A stretch of 43,232 bases of DNA from Bacillus sp. (in: firmicutes) (GTDB taxonomy: Bacteria > Bacillota > Bacilli > Bacillales > Bacillaceae). Location of the stretch: NCBI GenBank assembly GCA_031180805.1, contig JAPSLL010000002.1, positions 1-43,232 of the forward strand, in the 5' to 3' direction. Shown piece after piece: positions 23,312-32,958 of this stretch; position 1 is the stretch's first letter, and the number at the start of each line of letters is the position of its first letter. Under the pieces are notes generated by a model. It ran no database searches. It was not told where the DNA came from and worked only from the letters and a program-made list of their open reading frames with translations. A program made the position numbers and the translations under genes.

Positions 23312-24067
23312 CTAATAGATTGAAAATACAACCGCAACACCTGCACCAATTGCAAAGGCTGTTAAAAACGCCTCAGCACCTTTTGATATCCCTGAAACTA
23401 AATGACCTGCCATTAAATCTCTTACAGCATTTGTTATTAATAATCCAGGCACTAAGGGCATTACCGATGCAATGATGATTTTATCCAGTTCCACACCTAA
23501 ATTTGTCTCAATAAATAGCACTGATAAAAGTCCGATCAATAAAGCTGCAAGAAATTCAGCGAAAAATTTCACTTCAACTAAGCGATGAAGATAAATTAAA
23601 CTCGTAAAGCCGATTCCACCTGTAATAATTGCAGGTATAACATCTATCCAACCGCCTTTAAACATAATTAAAAAGCAGCCACTAGCAATCGATGCAGCGA
23701 TAATTTGTATCGAAATTGGATATGCATGAGGGTCTCTTTCAACCTCCTTTAACTGTGAAAGAGCCTCTTCGACGGTAAGTTCACCACTGCTAATTAATCT
23801 TGAGATATTATTAACTTTAGCAACCTTTTGTAAATCTGTTGAACGATCAACGATTCTCACTAGCTCTGTCACATTCTCGCGCTCAACCGAAAATATAATT
23901 CCAGTTGGGGTGACATAGCTATGAGAATGCTCGATTCCATATGCAGCCGCAATCCGCATCATCGTATCTTCGACTCGGTATGTTTCAGCTCCACTTCGTA
24001 ACATAATTTTTCCTGCAAGTAAGCTTACATCAATAATATCAAAAATCTGTTTTTGTTTACTATCCAC
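23312..24067 (-). CDS. Threonine/serine exporter large subunit (ThrE/DUF1212)
   Basis: A 251-residue protein with a cytoplasmic N-terminal domain (DVSLLAGKIMLRSGAETYRV then YVTPTGIIFSV), typical of the ThrE/YjjP family, followed by five hydrophobic segments including MPLVPGLLITNAVRDLMAGH. It probably exports threonine, serine or related small molecules together with the ThrE_2 protein encoded 12 bp downstream. I chose GTG 24067, eight bases after TGGAG; GTG 24076 is an alternative giving three more residues. Substrate is inferred only from the family. Confidence 0.82.
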   Translation of the reverse strand: MDSKQKQIFDIIDVSLLAGKIMLRSGAETYRVEDTMMRIAAAYGIEHSHSYVTPTGIIFSVERENVTELVRIVDRSTDLQKVAKVNNISRLISSGELTVEEALSQLKEVERDPHAYPISIQIIAASIASGCFLIMFKGGWIDVIPAIITGGIGFTSLIYLHRLVEVKFFAEFLAALLIGLLSVLFIETNLGVELDKIIIASVMPLVPGLLITNAVRDLMAGHLVSGISKGAEAFLTAFAIGAGVAVVFSIY

Positions 24068-24141
24068 TATATTCACTCCATACTAAAGAGTCTATATAGA
24101 GTTTAAATAAGAAGTACGTTTTAAGCAAATAAAGATAGCAC

Positions 24142-25278
24142 TTATAGACAGCATTTCTTATACTTCTTCCCACTACCGCATGGGCACGGGTCATTTCTTC
24201 CAACCTTTTCAACGTTTACTGACAGCTCAGCAAAATCATTTGGATCATTTCTTTCTTCCTCTATCGTTTCTACCCATTCATTAAAAAGAGGGTGACTTAT
24301 ACCAATCAATTTATAATAGCTATATGCTAATTCTGCAAGACTATAGTAAAAAGTAACCGGTCTTTTACTTACATAGTCATTTATTTCTGGCTCTGCCTTC
24401 GGACTTACATGATGGGCAAGGGCTTCAATAATCATCTCTTTATTTTCATCATCCTCTACATGATGGTAAGCCTTTCGCAAAACGTCTACTGCATAATCCG
24501 ACTTAATATTATCGACGATAGAGGTTGCATATAGATAAGACTCCTCCTTTAGTAAATAAGGGGATACCGCATCAACAACTTCATCTGATTGAAGAGAAAT
24601 TAAGGCTGCAGCAACTTCCTCTAACAAAACGTCATCATCTCGGACAAGTAAAGGAACCAATTGTGGAATAAATCCTTTACTTTTTATTAAGCTGATCATA
24701 TAGATTGCTAATTTTCCATCATAATCAAACCACTGCTTTTCAATATTTCCCTCAACTGACTTTGCAATTTCTGCTTCTGTTATCCAGTTGTTCTCTACTA
24801 ATGTAAAAGCAATTTTTTTTGCCCGTTTATATAAAACTCCATCGAAGGCTTGTTCAGCCTCTAGCCTATTAAGTATATTGGCATATTCGCTCTTTACACC
24901 TTCCATCGTTCCGTTTACTAGCAAATCAAACAACTGCCACTCATCTTTTGAAAAATACGGCTCTAAAGCATCCTTGTTTTTCAAGACTATTTTGGGATTA
25001 AGATCCTTTAATAACTGAATATACAATTGTCGGTATTCACTTGATGATTGGTGGATGCCATCAGTTAGTAAGCGAACAAGCTCTTCATGATTCGGATCAA
25101 TCGATAGGTACAATAAAATAGTTGCCCGTTTTTCCTCATTTTGGTTTGCTTCCTTGATTAATAATTCAATTGATTTTTTATCTGTTTCTGAATAATCGTG
25201 AAGTGCATGCAAAATAAATTCTTGAACAACAGTATCTTCTGTATTTAAAAATGGGGTAATTCTTTCTAAAAAGGTCAT
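24142..25278 (-). CDS. Helical-repeat protein with C-terminal SEC-C zinc motif
   Basis: A 378-residue soluble protein. The first 340 residues are rich in alpha helices with a HEAT-like periodic pattern (for example [20 protein letters not shown] and EALAHHV). The last residues are a SEC-C motif, [18 protein letters not shown], in which three cysteines and a further cysteine or histidine bind zinc, as at the C-terminus of SecA. SEC-C proteins bind ribosomes or other proteins through this motif. The specific role here is unknown. ATG 25278 has GGAG ten bases upstream. It appears to be transcribed alone. Confidence 0.75.
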   Translation of the reverse strand: MTFLERITPFLNTEDTVVQEFILHALHDYSETDKKSIELLIKEANQNEEKRATILLYLSIDPNHEELVRLLTDGIHQSSSEYRQLYIQLLKDLNPKIVLKNKDALEPYFSKDEWQLFDLLVNGTMEGVKSEYANILNRLEAEQAFDGVLYKRAKKIAFTLVENNWITEAEIAKSVEGNIEKQWFDYDGKLAIYMISLIKSKGFIPQLVPLLVRDDDVLLEEVAAALISLQSDEVVDAVSPYLLKEESYLYATSIVDNIKSDYAVDVLRKAYHHVEDDENKEMIIEALAHHVSPKAEPEINDYVSKRPVTFYYSLAELAYSYYKLIGISHPLFNEWVETIEEERNDPNDFAELSVNVEKVGRNDPCPCGSGKKYKKCCL

Positions 25279-25408
25279 CTCATATCTTCTCCATCATTTT
25301 TTTATTTCCTATCTCTGTTTTACCATTTGTATCTTTTTGAAACAATAAGACACTACTAATACTAGTTAAGTTTTACTGATTGTCTTCCATTCACCATAAT
25401 CAGGTAAT

Positions 25409-25422
25409 TGAAAACGCATTAA
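25409..25422 (+). promoter_or_regulatory. Weak cre-like site upstream of the tre promoter
   Basis: TGAAAACGCATTAA differs at two positions from the CcpA consensus TGWAANCGNTNWCA and lies just upstream of the -35 element. It may be a weak second CcpA contact, or chance. Confidence 0.3.
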
Positions 25423-25427
25423 TTTCG

Positions 25428-25456
25428 TTGACAACTTGTATATACAGGTATAAGAT
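25428..25456 (+). promoter_or_regulatory. Trehalose operon promoter with TreR-like operator 1
   Basis: A perfect -35 TTGACA (25428-25433) is followed 17 bp later by TAAGAT (25451-25456). AACTTGTATATACAGGTA (25433-25450) lies exactly between them and resembles the TreR site, so a bound repressor would block the promoter. Confidence 0.75.
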
Positions 25457-25464
25457 AACATCAT

Positions 25465-25482
25465 AACATGTATATACATGTT
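25465..25482 (+). promoter_or_regulatory. TreR-like operator 2
   Basis: AACATGTATATACATGTT is a perfect 18-bp palindrome located just after the expected start of transcription. It shares TGTATATACA with operator 1. The centres are about 32 bp apart, close to three helical turns. Confidence 0.8.
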
Positions 25483-25501
25483 AATAGTTTCTGTCATAGT
25501 A

Positions 25502-25515
25502 TGAAAACGCTCTAA
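25502..25515 (+). promoter_or_regulatory. CcpA (cre) site in the tre leader
   Basis: TGAAAACGCTCTAA matches the consensus TGWAANCGNTNWCA except at one position. It lies downstream of the start site, where CcpA would act as a roadblock when glucose is present. Confidence 0.65.
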
Positions 25516-25561
25516 TAATTTATTTTACGATTAAACATCTATTAATATAGGAGGAAAAACC

Positions 25562-26962
25562 ATGAATGTTGATAAAAAACAAGTTAGTCAAATTATTGAC
25601 GCCATTGGTGGAAAAGACAATATATCAGCAGCAACGCACTGTGTTACACGCTTGCGTTTTGCTTTAGTCGATGAAGGTAAGGTTGATAAAGAAGCTCTAG
25701 AAGCAATCGACCTTGTAAAAGGATCCTTCTCAACGAATGGGCAGTTTCAAGTAGTTATCGGCCAAGGAACCGTTGATAAGGTCTATAAGGAAATGGTTCA
25801 TCAAACAGGTGTAGGGGAAGCATCAAAAGAAGACGTGAAAAAGGCGTCTGAACAGCATTTAAATCCTATGCAACGTGCAATTAAAACATTAGCAGATATT
25901 TTTATCCCGATTTTACCTGCAATCGTAACAGCCGGTTTATTAATGGGGATTAATAATTTATTAACAGGACCAGGCATTTTCTTTGAGCAATCAATTGTTG
26001 AGAAGTACCCACAATGGGCAGATATTGCCAATATTATCAACTTAATTGCCAACACAGCATTTACATTTCTACCAGGTCTTGTTGGTTGGTCTGCAGTGAA
26101 TCGTTTTGGGGGAAGCCCATTATTCGGGATCGTTTTAGGCTTAATGCTCGTTCACCCAGATCTTTTAAACGCATGGGGCTATGGAGCAGCTGAGGAAATT
26201 CCAACCTGGAACCTATTTGGATTAGAGGTTCAAAAGGTTGGTTATCAAGGACAAGTTTTACCAGTGTTAGTCGCATCTTATGTACTAGCTAAGCTCGAAA
26301 AATGGTTGAGAAGCAAAATTGCTGATTCATTCCAGCTTTTATTAGTTGCACCAATAGCTCTATTAATAACAGGACTCATCTCATTTATCGCTATTGGACC
26401 AATTACGTTTGCAATTGGTAACGTCATCACAGATGCTGTAGTAAGTATTTTTGAATTTGCGCCAATTATTGGTGGTCTCATTTATGGTGGATTGTATGCT
26501 CCACTCGTTATCACAGGTATGCACCATACTTTCCTAGCAGTCGATTTACAATTAATCGGTAGCACTGGTGGCACATTCCTATGGCCAATGGTTGCATTAT
26601 CGAATATTGCCCAAGGAACGGCAGCACTTGCGATGATGTTTATCTTAAAGGACGAAAAACTTAAAAGCTTATCCGTTACTTCAGCAGTATCTGCTTATTT
26701 AGGGGTTACAGAGCCAGCGATGTTCGGTGTGAATTTACGTTTTAGATATGCTTTTATTTCAGCTATTATCGGTTCAGCCCTTGCTGGTGCATTTATTTCC
26801 GTTCAAGCTGTAAAAGCACCATCAGTTGGAGTTGGTGGTCTTCCTGCATTCTTATCGATCTTCCCACAAAACTGGGGAGCATTCTTTATCGGCATGGCCA
26901 TTGTTATTATCGTTCCTTTTGTACTCACACTATTTTTCGGTAAAATCCGTAGACAAAAGTAA
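25562..26962 (+). CDS. treP: PTS trehalose-specific EIIBC component
   Basis: TreP imports trehalose across the membrane and phosphorylates it to trehalose 6-phosphate. The EIIB domain occupies about residues 1-85 with the phosphorylated cysteine C27 (ATHCVTRLRF). The EIIC membrane domain covers about 105-460, with the GMHHTFLAVDLQLIG signature of sucrose/trehalose permeases. There is no EIIA domain, so an EIIA from another PTS must serve, as in B. subtilis. Length 466 is standard. ATG 25562 follows AGGAGG by seven bases. It is the first gene of the operon under two TreR-like operators and a cre site. Confidence 0.94.
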   Translation: MNVDKKQVSQIIDAIGGKDNISAATHCVTRLRFALVDEGKVDKEALEAIDLVKGSFSTNGQFQVVIGQGTVDKVYKEMVHQTGVGEASKEDVKKASEQHLNPMQRAIKTLADIFIPILPAIVTAGLLMGINNLLTGPGIFFEQSIVEKYPQWADIANIINLIANTAFTFLPGLVGWSAVNRFGGSPLFGIVLGLMLVHPDLLNAWGYGAAEEIPTWNLFGLEVQKVGYQGQVLPVLVASYVLAKLEKWLRSKIADSFQLLLVAPIALLITGLISFIAIGPITFAIGNVITDAVVSIFEFAPIIGGLIYGGLYAPLVITGMHHTFLAVDLQLIGSTGGTFLWPMVALSNIAQGTAALAMMFILKDEKLKSLSVTSAVSAYLGVTEPAMFGVNLRFRYAFISAIIGSALAGAFISVQAVKAPSVGVGGLPAFLSIFPQNWGAFFIGMAIVIIVPFVLTLFFGKIRRQK

Positions 26963-26980
26963 TTGAATTAACCAACTTTT

Positions 26981-27026
26981 ACGATACCATCACGCCAGAA
27001 TTGGCAATGATGGTATCGTATCTTCG
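26981..27026 (+). terminator. Internal hairpin after treP
   Basis: A perfect 12-bp stem, ACGATACCATCA (26981-26992) with TGATGGTATCGT (27008-27019), followed by ATCTTCGTTTTT. It may be a partial terminator or a stabilising hairpin that lowers expression of the downstream hydrolase genes relative to treP. Confidence 0.65.
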
Positions 27027-27111
27027 TTTTTACATATGAAAAGCAGTTAGACGGTGTAGCTTACACAAATTAAACTACCAAAAATATCACTCAACTAGGG
27101 GTTGTTACTTC

Positions 27112-28791
27112 ATGAATAAAGCATGGTGGAAGGAAAGTGTCGTCTATCAAATTTATCCTCGAAGTTTTATGGACAGCAATGGAGATGGAATAGGGGACTT
27201 ACAAGGGATTATCTCCAAGCTTGATTATTTAAAAAATTTAGGCATTGATGTCATTTGGTTATCGCCTATTTACGAATCACCAAATGATGATAATGGCTAT
27301 GATATTAGTGATTATCAAGATATTATAGATGATTTCGGAACAATGGATGACTGGGAACAGCTTTTAGCAGAGGTTCATAAGCGCGGCATGAAGCTCATTA
27401 TGGACTTAGTTGTCAATCATAGCTCTGATGAACATCCTTGGTTTTTAGAAGCAAAACAGTCGAAAGACAGCAAATATCGCGATTACTATATTTGGCGAAA
27501 AGGGAAAAATGGAAAAGAACCATCAAATTGGTATTCAAACTTTGGTGGCTCTGCTTGGGAATACGACGAAGCAACTGATGAATATTATTTGCATCTTTTT
27601 TCAAAAAAACAACCTGATTTAAACTGGCGTAATCCATCTCTTCGCAAAGAGATTTTTAACATGATGATATGGTGGCTTGAAAAGGGGATTGACGGCTTTC
27701 GAATGGATGTCATCAACTTCATCTCAAAGCCGGAAAATTTTGATGATGGAGATTTAAAGCCAGGAAAAAAATATGCATCAGGTAGTAAATTTTACCGAAA
27801 TGGACCGCATATACATGATTACTTACAGGAAATGAACCGTGAAGTTCTTTCTCATTATGATGTTATGACAGTTGGAGAAATGCCAGGAGTTACACCTGAA
27901 CTCGCCAAGCTATATACAAGTGAAGATCGCAAAGAATTAAATATGGTTTTTCAGTTTGAGCATATGGGTCTTGATAGTGGAGAAAATGGGAAATGGGATT
28001 TAAAACCATTAAAATTAGCTGATTTAAAGGCAAACTTATCAAAATGGCAGCTATCCCTTGAAGATACTGGCTGGAATAGTCTTTATTTGAATAATCATGA
28101 TCAGCCACGCTCTGTTTCTCGCTTTGGAAATGACAAGAAATACCGTGTTGAATCTGCAAAAATGCTTGCAACATTGCTTCACATGATGAAGGGTACCCCT
28201 TATGTTTATCAAGGAGAAGAAATTGGGATGACCAATATTCGCTTCGATTCCATTGAAGATTATCTTGATATCGAAATCATTAATATGTATAAGGAGCAAA
28301 CAGAAGCAGGGATTCCCCATCAGCAAATTATGGAAAGTATCTATGCGAAAGGGCGGGATAACTCACGCACACCAATGCAATGGGATGCTAGTCCAAATGC
28401 AGGTTTTACAACTGGTAGGCCTTGGCTAAAGGTCAATCCAAATTATATTGAAATCAATGTAGAAGCAGAAATATCTAACGCTAACTCTATTTATCATTAT
28501 TATCGTAAGCTCATTCAGCTTAGAAAAAAGTATGACGTTATCGTATACGGAAAATATGAGCTACTTTTACCTGAGCATCAAGAAATTTTTGCTTACACAC
28601 GAACACTTGGTGACGAAAAGCTACTTGTCATTTGCAATTACTCTGAAGGGCAGCCAATGTTCGAATTACCTGGACATATCACTTATCAATCAGCAGAACT
28701 ATTAATTAGTAATTATCCAGAAAAACTAACACATGAGCTAGAATCAATTCAATTAAAGCCTTACGATGCAAGTGTCTTTTTACTTAAATAA
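27112..28791 (+). CDS. Oligo-1,6-glucosidase (GH13), MalL-like
   Basis: A 559-residue GH13 glucosidase that cleaves alpha-1,6 links at the non-reducing end of isomaltose-type oligosaccharides. The catalytic residues are D199 (GIDGFRMDVINFIS), E256 (TVGEMPG) and D330 (NNHDQPR). V200 directly after the nucleophile is the residue known to favour alpha-1,6 over alpha-1,4 substrates. It resembles MalL/oligo-1,6-glucosidase more than trehalose-6-phosphate hydrolase (for example KKQPDLNW). It lies inside the trehalose operon between treP and treA, so it should be induced by trehalose. The ribosome binding site (AGGGG, ten bases from ATG) is only moderate. No signal peptide: cytoplasmic. Confidence 0.85.
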   Translation: MNKAWWKESVVYQIYPRSFMDSNGDGIGDLQGIISKLDYLKNLGIDVIWLSPIYESPNDDNGYDISDYQDIIDDFGTMDDWEQLLAEVHKRGMKLIMDLVVNHSSDEHPWFLEAKQSKDSKYRDYYIWRKGKNGKEPSNWYSNFGGSAWEYDEATDEYYLHLFSKKQPDLNWRNPSLRKEIFNMMIWWLEKGIDGFRMDVINFISKPENFDDGDLKPGKKYASGSKFYRNGPHIHDYLQEMNREVLSHYDVMTVGEMPGVTPELAKLYTSEDRKELNMVFQFEHMGLDSGENGKWDLKPLKLADLKANLSKWQLSLEDTGWNSLYLNNHDQPRSVSRFGNDKKYRVESAKMLATLLHMMKGTPYVYQGEEIGMTNIRFDSIEDYLDIEIINMYKEQTEAGIPHQQIMESIYAKGRDNSRTPMQWDASPNAGFTTGRPWLKVNPNYIEINVEAEISNANSIYHYYRKLIQLRKKYDVIVYGKYELLLPEHQEIFAYTRTLGDEKLLVICNYSEGQPMFELPGHITYQSAELLISNYPEKLTHELESIQLKPYDASVFLLK

Positions 28792-28951
28792 TGGCTAGAT
28801 AAAAGCTTCCTGTTAAACAGGGCATAAGACTCCAGACTAAATGATAACGAGTCATATACAACTAACCAGTTAAGGGGGATTCCTAACAGTCTACAAGAAG
28901 CAAACAGACAGGTTTAACAGAGCCTATAAATAATAACAGGTGGTGGAAGAA

Positions 28952-30640
28952 ATGAAACAACAACCATGGTGGAAGAAAGCTGTTGTTTATCAAATTTATC
29001 CGAAAAGCTTTCATGATACACAAGGAAATGGAGTAGGGGATATTCAAGGTATTATTGAAAAACTTGATTACTTAAAAAATCTCGGTGTTGATGTCATTTG
29101 GCTAACACCAATTTATAAATCCCCTCAGCGTGACAACGGATATGATATAAGTGACTATTATTCAATCCAGGAAGAGTACGGTACAATGGACGATTTTGAC
29201 CGTTTAGTTACAGAGGGGCATAAGCGTGGTCTTAAAATCATTATGGACATTGTCGTGAATCATACATCAACAGAGCATGAATGGTTTAAACAGGCCACAT
29301 CCTCGAAAGAAAATCGTTATCGCGACTTTTATATATGGAAGGATCCAAAAGAAGATGGCACTGCCCCAACGAACTGGATTTCAAAGTTTGGAGGACCTGC
29401 CTGGGAATTTGATGAAAAGACAGGGCAATATTATCTTCATCTCTTTGATGTCACACAAGCAGATTTAAACTGGGAAAATGAAGAACTTCGTCAGGAAGTC
29501 TACAAAATGATGAATTTTTGGTTTGATAAAGGTGTTGATGGCTTCCGCTTAGATGTTATAAATCTAATTTCGAAAAACCAAGAATTCCCTGATGATGATG
29601 GGTCTGTTCCACCGGGTGATGGAAGAAAGTTTTATACAGATGGTCCACGTGTACACGAATTTATCCACGAGATGAACAAGAAAGTCTTTTCGAAGCACGA
29701 TAGTATGACTGTTGGCGAAATGTCATCAACAACGATCGAACATTGTATTAAATACTCAAATCCTAGCCGTAACGAGCTTAGTATGACGTTTAATTTCCAT
29801 CACTTAAAAGTCGACTATCCGAACGGTGAAAAGTGGGCTCTCGGTGAGATGGATTTTCATGCATTAAAAAACATTCTATCAACATGGCAAACAGAGATGA
29901 ACAAAGGCGGTGGATGGAATGCACTATTTTGGTGTAATCACGATCAACCAAGAATCGTATCAAGATATGGAAATGATGGTGAATACCACATTCAATCAGC
30001 AAAAATGCTTGCAACAACCATTCATATGATGCAAGGAACACCATATATATACCAGGGTGAAGAATTTGGTATGACTGATCCAAAATTCACCTCTATCGAG
30101 CAATACCGTGATGTTGAATCCATTAATATGTACAATATTCTAAAGGAAAAGGGTATGCCTGAAGAAGAGGTGTTAGAGATTTTAAGACATAAATCCCGAG
30201 ATAACTCTCGTACACCTGTTCAGTGGAATGATTCAGAGCATGCTGGATTCACCACAGGTACACCTTGGATTGAGGTTGCAAGCAATTATAAAGAAATCAA
30301 TGCTGAACGTGCCATCCAAAACCCAAATTCTATTTTTTATCATTATAAAAAGTTAATTTCCTTACGCAAGGAATATGACATTATTACCGATGGAGATTAT
30401 GAATTACTGCTAGAGGATGATGAGCAAATCTTTGCATATATTCGTTCAACTGACACTGAAAAGCTGTTAGTAATAAATAACTTTTATAGTCAACCAACTG
30501 TATTTCAATTACCTGAGTATATTGATATGCAAGGTTTCTCAAGGGAGCAATTGATTTCAAATTACTCAGACTCAGTCAATACATTTGAGAACATGGAGCT
30601 CCGACCATATGAATCAGTCGTCTATTATTTAAAGAAATAA
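28952..30640 (+). CDS. treA: Trehalose-6-phosphate hydrolase
   Basis: TreA (alpha,alpha-phosphotrehalase, GH13) splits trehalose 6-phosphate into glucose and glucose 6-phosphate. The catalytic residues are D201 (GVDGFRLDVINLIS), E256 (TVGEMSSTT) and D331 (WCNHDQPR). The N-terminus PWWKKAVVYQIYPKSF, the segment YYLHLFDVTQADLNWENEE and the length (562) closely match B. subtilis TreA. I chose ATG 28952, which has AGGTGG eight bases upstream; GTG 28940 would add four residues. It is about 45-50 percent similar by eye to the oligo-1,6-glucosidase in front of it, from which it is separated by 160 bp. Confidence 0.95.
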   Translation: MKQQPWWKKAVVYQIYPKSFHDTQGNGVGDIQGIIEKLDYLKNLGVDVIWLTPIYKSPQRDNGYDISDYYSIQEEYGTMDDFDRLVTEGHKRGLKIIMDIVVNHTSTEHEWFKQATSSKENRYRDFYIWKDPKEDGTAPTNWISKFGGPAWEFDEKTGQYYLHLFDVTQADLNWENEELRQEVYKMMNFWFDKGVDGFRLDVINLISKNQEFPDDDGSVPPGDGRKFYTDGPRVHEFIHEMNKKVFSKHDSMTVGEMSSTTIEHCIKYSNPSRNELSMTFNFHHLKVDYPNGEKWALGEMDFHALKNILSTWQTEMNKGGGWNALFWCNHDQPRIVSRYGNDGEYHIQSAKMLATTIHMMQGTPYIYQGEEFGMTDPKFTSIEQYRDVESINMYNILKEKGMPEEEVLEILRHKSRDNSRTPVQWNDSEHAGFTTGTPWIEVASNYKEINAERAIQNPNSIFYHYKKLISLRKEYDIITDGDYELLLEDDEQIFAYIRSTDTEKLLVINNFYSQPTVFQLPEYIDMQGFSREQLISNYSDSVNTFENMELRPYESVVYYLKK

Positions 30641-30688
30641 GCAGACAATTTACAGCAGTACACCCTTATGCTTGTTCATGGTAAGATG

Positions 30689-30731
30689 AAGTAAGACTTT
30701 TCTAAGAAAGGTTTTACTTAGGAGCTTTTTT
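30689..30731 (+). terminator. Hairpin between treA and treR
   Basis: AAGTAAGACTTT (30689-30700) pairs imperfectly with AAAGGTTTTACTT (30707-30719), then GGAGCTTTTTT. It resembles a leaky intrinsic terminator that would reduce treR expression. Confidence 0.6.
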
Positions 30732-30759
30732 GCCCTAATAGATAAGAGCGGTGATAAGG

Positions 30760-31476
30760 ATGAAAACAAATAAATATCTTGCCATCTACAAGGAATGGAC
30801 AGAAAAAATAAAATCAGGCGAGGTTAAAGCAGGGGAAGCAATTCCTTCCGAAAATGACTTAGCACTAACATATGAAACAAGCCGAGAAACGATTCGAAAG
30901 GCATTGAATCTATTAGCTCAAAATGGCTTTATCCAAAAAATTCGCGGCAAGGGCTCGATTGTGCTTGATGTACAAAAAATGAGCTTTCCAATATCCGGAC
31001 TAGTAAGCTTTAAAGAAATTTCAAAAACGTTCCATTCCGAAGCTACAACTATTGTACACGACTTTGGCTTAATCAGGCCTAATCCATTTTTAAAACAGCA
31101 ATTACAGACTTCGAGTAAGGATGAAATTTGGAAGGTTATTCGCTCTCGAACAATCGGAGGAGAACGAATTATTTTAGACAAGGACTACTTTCTAAAAAAG
31201 TATGTTCCAACGTTAACAAAGCAAATTTGTGAAGGCTCTATTTATGATTATTTAGAAAACGAAATCAAGCTTAAGATTAGCTTTGCAAAAAAAGAAATCG
31301 TAGTAGAGGAATGCACCAGTGAGGATCGAGAGCACCTTGATTTAGAAGGCTTTTCACATATTGTCGTTGTTAAAAATTATGTTTATTTAGAAAATGCCTG
31401 CCTTTTTCAATATACAGAATCTCGCCATCGTCTTGATAAATTCCGTTTTGTTGATTTTGCAAGACGTGGTGTTTAG
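30760..31476 (+). CDS. treR: Trehalose operon repressor, GntR/HutC family
   Basis: TreR represses the trehalose operon and is released by trehalose 6-phosphate. The N-terminal GntR winged helix (KSGEVKAGEAIPSENDLALT then SRETIRKALNLLAQNGFIQK) is followed by a UTRA effector-binding domain (about residues 85-230). Length from ATG 30760 is 238, the same as B. subtilis TreR; GTG 30751 is the alternative. Its likely targets are the two TATA-centred palindromes at 25433-25482. It is the last gene of the operon, behind a leaky terminator. Confidence 0.92.
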   Translation: MKTNKYLAIYKEWTEKIKSGEVKAGEAIPSENDLALTYETSRETIRKALNLLAQNGFIQKIRGKGSIVLDVQKMSFPISGLVSFKEISKTFHSEATTIVHDFGLIRPNPFLKQQLQTSSKDEIWKVIRSRTIGGERIILDKDYFLKKYVPTLTKQICEGSIYDYLENEIKLKISFAKKEIVVEECTSEDREHLDLEGFSHIVVVKNYVYLENACLFQYTESRHRLDKFRFVDFARRGV

Positions 31477-31488
31477 TCCTCATTAGCT

Positions 31489-31525
31489 AACCACCTGTGA
31501 ATGCTCACACAGGTGGTTATTTCTC
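31489..31525 (+). terminator. Terminator of the trehalose operon
   Basis: Stem AACCACCTGTG (31489-31499) with CACAGGTGGTT (31508-31518), then ATTTCTCTCT. Confidence 0.8.
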
Positions 31526-31585
31526 TCTATCTCATGATATGATTTATTATGATACTAATAACAATAATGAGGGAAGGAAATGACG

Positions 31586-32821
31586 ATGAAATCTGAAATC
31601 ATTGAACGGTTTACCCGCTATGTCAAAGTAGATACACAATCAAATGAAAATAACGAAGCCTGTCCTTCAACACCTGGTCAACTGACACTTGCTAACATGC
31701 TTGTTGAAGAATTGAAGCAAATTGGAATGAAAGAAGTTACCATCGATGAAAATGGCTATGTCATGGCAACATTACCAACTAATACAGATAAAAAGCTTCC
31801 TACGATTGGCTTTTTGGCTCACGTTGATACTGCTACAGATTTTACTGGTCATGATGTTAAACCACAGATTGTTGAAAATTATGACGGGAATGACATCACA
31901 TTAAATCAATCATTACATATCGTTATGTCACCAAAGACTTTTCCAAATTTAAAAAACTATATAGGACATACGTTAATTACGACAGATGGAACAACTCTTT
32001 TAGGAGCAGATAATAAAGCGGGCATTGCTGAAATAATGACGGCAATGTCTTATCTTATTGCGAATCCGAATATAAAGCATGGTAACATCCGTGTTGCATT
32101 TACACCTGATGAGGAAATAGGTAGAGGTCCGCATAAATTTGATGTTGCAGCTTTTAATGCTGATTTTGCGTATACTGTTGATGGTGGTCCGTTAGGTGAG
32201 CTTCAATACGAAAGCTTTAATGCTGCTGCAGCTAAAATCACATGTAAAGGGACAAATGTTCATCCCGGAACTGCAAAGGATAAAATGATCAACTCTGCAA
32301 AAATCGCCATGGCATTTCATCATAAGCTCCCAGAAATGGAAGCACCTGAATATACAGAAGGTTATGAAGGCTTCTATCATTTACTATCAATTGATGGAGA
32401 TGTTGAGGAAACAAAGCTCTATTACATTATTCGCGATTTTGATAAACAGAAGTTTGAAGAGAGAAAAAATAAAGTAATCTCCATCGTTAATGAGCTTAAA
32501 CATATCTATGGTCAGGATGCAATTAGTCTTGAGTTAAATGACCAATATTATAATATGAGAGATAAAATTGAACCAGTGAAATATATTGTCGATATCGCTC
32601 ATCAAGCAATGGAAAACTTAAGTATAAAGCCAATAGTTGAACCGATTCGCGGCGGTACAGACGGCTCACAGCTATCATATATGGGGTTACCAACACCGAA
32701 TATTTTCACAGGTGGGGAGAATTTCCACGGAAAATATGAATTTATTTCTGTAGAAAATATGATAAAAGCGACGCAAACGATTATTGAAATTATTTCCTTG
32801 TTTGAACAAAGAGATCAATAA
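31586..32821 (+). CDS. pepT: Peptidase T (tripeptide aminopeptidase)
   Basis: PepT is a cytoplasmic zinc metallopeptidase of family M20 that releases the N-terminal residue from tripeptides. The dinuclear zinc and catalytic residues are visible: H79 and D81 (LAHVDTA), D142 (GADNKAG), E176/E177 (TPDEEIGRG), D199 (TVDGG), and a histidine in [11 protein letters not shown]. The start chosen is ATG 31586, eight bases after AAGG, rather than ATG 31580, which is too close to it; this gives 411 residues and the usual N-terminus MKSEIIERF. It appears to be a single-gene unit. Confidence 0.95.
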   Translation: MKSEIIERFTRYVKVDTQSNENNEACPSTPGQLTLANMLVEELKQIGMKEVTIDENGYVMATLPTNTDKKLPTIGFLAHVDTATDFTGHDVKPQIVENYDGNDITLNQSLHIVMSPKTFPNLKNYIGHTLITTDGTTLLGADNKAGIAEIMTAMSYLIANPNIKHGNIRVAFTPDEEIGRGPHKFDVAAFNADFAYTVDGGPLGELQYESFNAAAAKITCKGTNVHPGTAKDKMINSAKIAMAFHHKLPEMEAPEYTEGYEGFYHLLSIDGDVEETKLYYIIRDFDKQKFEERKNKVISIVNELKHIYGQDAISLELNDQYYNMRDKIEPVKYIVDIAHQAMENLSIKPIVEPIRGGTDGSQLSYMGLPTPNIFTGGENFHGKYEFISVENMIKATQTIIEIISLFEQRDQ

Positions 32822-32836
32822 TAGTCAGTTAAAAAA

Positions 32837-32952
32837 GAGGGTGGCTCAAAACCAAAGGTTCAGACCCCTCAAACACAATATAGACTAATAACGAGATTAG
32901 TGTACTATATACCTGTGTTTGTTGGAGGGGTCAGGCCCTTTTGAGTCACCCT
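32837..32952. repeat. Palindromic intergenic repeat, full copy B
   Basis: Inverse orientation of the repeat at 18600-18712. From the left: GGGTGGCTCAAAACCAAAGG, then CAGACCCCTCAAACACA; from the right on the other strand: GGGTGACTCAAAAGGGCCTG, then ACCCCTCCAACAAACACA. The arms pair over most of their length with an AT-rich centre. It fills the gap between pepT and the convergent lipoprotein gene, and on the minus strand ends in six T, so it can terminate the lipoprotein transcript. Confidence 0.8.
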
Positions 32953-32958
32953 TCACGA

